64,000 nucleotides of DNA, taken from NCBI RefSeq assembly GCF_000425585.1, contig NZ_KE384398.1:462416-526415 (forward strand), read 5' to 3'. The translations under genes were made by a program, and so were the position numbers. Shown in pieces: positions 62,788 through 64,000 of this stretch. Position 1 is the stretch's first letter. Every line of letters starts with the position of its first letter. The DNA comes from Terrimonas ferruginea DSM 30193. Lineage in GTDB: Bacteria > Bacteroidota > Bacteroidia > Chitinophagales > Chitinophagaceae. The notes below the pieces were generated by a model. It saw only the letters and a list, made by a program, of their open reading frames with translations. It searched no databases and had not been told where the DNA came from.

Positions 62788-64000
62788 ATGAAAAGACGTT
62801 ATCTACTGCTCTCCGGTTTGGCCCTGCTGACTGCTTCCGCAGTACAGGCACAGGCAAAACTGGTGGAGAAAGTCACCAAACAAGGAACGGAATTGGTGAT
62901 TCCGTATGAGAAGTACGTACTGCCCAACGGGCTGACGCTGATCGTTCATGAAGACCACAGCGATCCTGTGGTACACGTTGACGTTACTTACCACGTGGGT
63001 TCTGCCCGCGAAGAAATCGGGAAATCCGGTTTCGCCCACTTCTTCGAACACATGATGTTCCAGGGAAGTGACAACGTGGCGGACGAGCAACACTTCAAGA
63101 TCATCACTGAAGCCGGCGGTACGCTCAATGGTACTACCAACACCGACCGCACCAACTATTTCGAAACTGTTCCCAGCAACCAGTTGGAGAAAATGCTGTG
63201 GCTCGAAGCTGACCGTATGGGCTTCCTGCTCGACGCCGTTACGCAGCAAAAATTCGAAGTACAGCGCGCTACCGTTAAAAACGAACGTGGTCAGCGTGTT
63301 GACAACGTGCCTTATGGCCTCGTAGGCGAAGTGATCGCTCAGAATCTTTATCCTTACGGACACCCCTACTCCTGGCTGACGATCGGTTATGTTGAGGACC
63401 TGGATCGTGTTAACGTAAACGACCTCAAAAACTTCTTCCTTCGCTGGTACGGCCCCAACAATGCCGTAGTTACGGTTGGTGGTGACGTTAAACCTGCCGA
63501 TGTAGTGAAGCTGGTAGAAAAATATTTCGGCTCCATTCCTGCCGGTCCGAAAGTACAGAACATGGCAAAGGTTGTTCCTACACTGGACAAACACCGCTTT
63601 GCTTCTTACACCGACAACTATGCGCGTCTGCCATTGTTGATCAGAACTTACCCTACTGTTCCCGCGTATGATCCTGATCAGGCTGCTTTGGCTTGCCTGG
63701 CCCAGGTGATTGGTCAGGGCAACAACTCCGTATTGTATCAGGAAATGGTAAAAAAACAGGTGGCATTGCAGGCAAGCTGCTTCAGCGGTCTGTCTGAACT
63801 GTCTGGTAGTTTCACTTTCCAGATCGTGCCTTTCCCCGGCAAACCATTGTCTAACATGTATTTCCTGCTTGACCAGGCACTGGCCGAGTTTGAAAAAAGA
63901 GGCGTGACAGACGATGATATCGCCAAATTCAAAGGCGGTTACGAATCTCAACTCATCAATGGCCTTCAGGCCGTTTCAGGCAAGGTATCGCAACTGGCTG
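62788..64000 (+). CDS. M16 family zinc peptidase, partial at window end
   Basis: The frame is open to the right edge (at least 404 codons). A signal peptide (about 1-22, ending AQAQ) is followed by the M16 inverted zinc motif HxxEH as HFFEH (84-88), and the third-ligand Glu is in the KNERGQ region. M16 enzymes (pitrilysin and processing peptidase relatives) cut peptides inside a closed chamber. Here the enzyme should be periplasmic or exported. TTACTTTG (62735-62742) is a weak -7 box; a short hairpin, CCGAAG/CTTCGG, lies in the leader. Confidence 0.88.
   Translation, partial: MKRRYLLLSGLALLTASAVQAQAKLVEKVTKQGTELVIPYEKYVLPNGLTLIVHEDHSDPVVHVDVTYHVGSAREEIGKSGFAHFFEHMMFQGSDNVADEQHFKIITEAGGTLNGTTNTDRTNYFETVPSNQLEKMLWLEADRMGFLLDAVTQQKFEVQRATVKNERGQRVDNVPYGLVGEVIAQNLYPYGHPYSWLTIGYVEDLDRVNVNDLKNFFLRWYGPNNAVVTVGGDVKPADVVKLVEKYFGSIPAGPKVQNMAKVVPTLDKHRFASYTDNYARLPLLIRTYPTVPAYDPDQAALACLAQVIGQGNNSVLYQEMVKKQVALQASCFSGLSELSGSFTFQIVPFPGKPLSNMYFLLDQALAEFEKRGVTDDDIAKFKGGYESQLINGLQAVSGKVSQLA

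Noticed and set aside
62803-63951. 382-codon minus-strand ORF opposite the M16 peptidase
   Set aside because: It is a shadow of a well-supported gene; its composition lacks domain motifs and its extent mirrors the plus-strand codon pattern.

Overview
The window looks like a chromosomal stretch from a member of the Bacteroidota, most likely a Chitinophagaceae-type bacterium (inference). The basis is a type IX secretion sorting domain on a surface protease, a GldA-type gliding ABC ATPase, Bacteroidota-restricted families (DUF4270, DUF4907, DUF6089-like and DUF4760-like proteins, orphan SusC-type plug domains), start codons without clear Shine-Dalgarno sequences, and many TAnnTTTG boxes that match the Bacteroidota -7 promoter element. 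I found no rRNA, tRNA, CRISPR array, insertion sequence or phage gene. The window ends inside an M16 peptidase gene.

Layout. 0.1-7.6 kb: secreted metalloprotease with T9SS tail, metallophosphoesterase, 2-hydroxyacid dehydrogenase, YceI protein and M1 aminopeptidase. 7.8-10.0 kb: a MurU-like nucleotidyltransferase with an AmgK-like kinase fused to a RapZ C-terminal domain, a probable peptidoglycan-sugar recycling pair. 10.1-15.6 kb: membrane protein, fused isobutyryl-CoA mutase (IcmF), and CsbD-like and PfpI-like stress proteins. 15.6-19.5 kb: oxidative pentose phosphate operon gnd-zwf-pgl. 19.6-31.1 kb: lipoprotein amidase, MG2/plug envelope protein, GH63 glucosidase, AraC regulator facing an aldehyde dehydrogenase/DUF779 pair, a small lipoprotein and a sulfatase. 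31.3-35.2 kb: YetF-like protein with zinc ribbon, DUF72 protein, aspartyl-hydroxylase-like protein and Kbl.

35.3-41.4 kb: a small exported protein, an ECF sigma / anti-sigma-like / beta-barrel cluster, L,D-transpeptidase, alpha/beta hydrolase and C1 peptidase. 41.4-48.3 kb: acetyl-CoA synthetase divergent from an MFS carrier, then a SulP anion transporter and beta-carbonic anhydrase, a plausible bicarbonate module. 48.4-53.1 kb: gldA, eno, FtsB/DivIC, nth and a DUF6089-like barrel. 53.3-59.5 kb: a divergent envelope cluster (DUF4270 lipoprotein and barrel on one side; Kelch lipoprotein, DUF4907, LytS-type kinase and LytTR regulator on the other). 59.5-64 kb: a lone 2-oxoacid:ferredoxin oxidoreductase alpha subunit, polysaccharide deacetylase, a compact unidentified transcription unit with a 24-codon ORF, and an M16 peptidase.

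The most unusual content lies between genes. Many spacers hold tandem arrays of unrelated 7-bp words (ATTSACN, TAAGTNN, TYAAAAN, CCTTANN) that repeatedly begin at or inside a stop codon, together with a family of perfect hairpins (stem GGTTCGTG, 4-nt loop) whose copies differ by paired changes that keep the stem intact. These two repeat systems, the 62.5 kb small transcription unit and the Kelch/DUF4270/LytTR cluster are the best candidates for undescribed biology.
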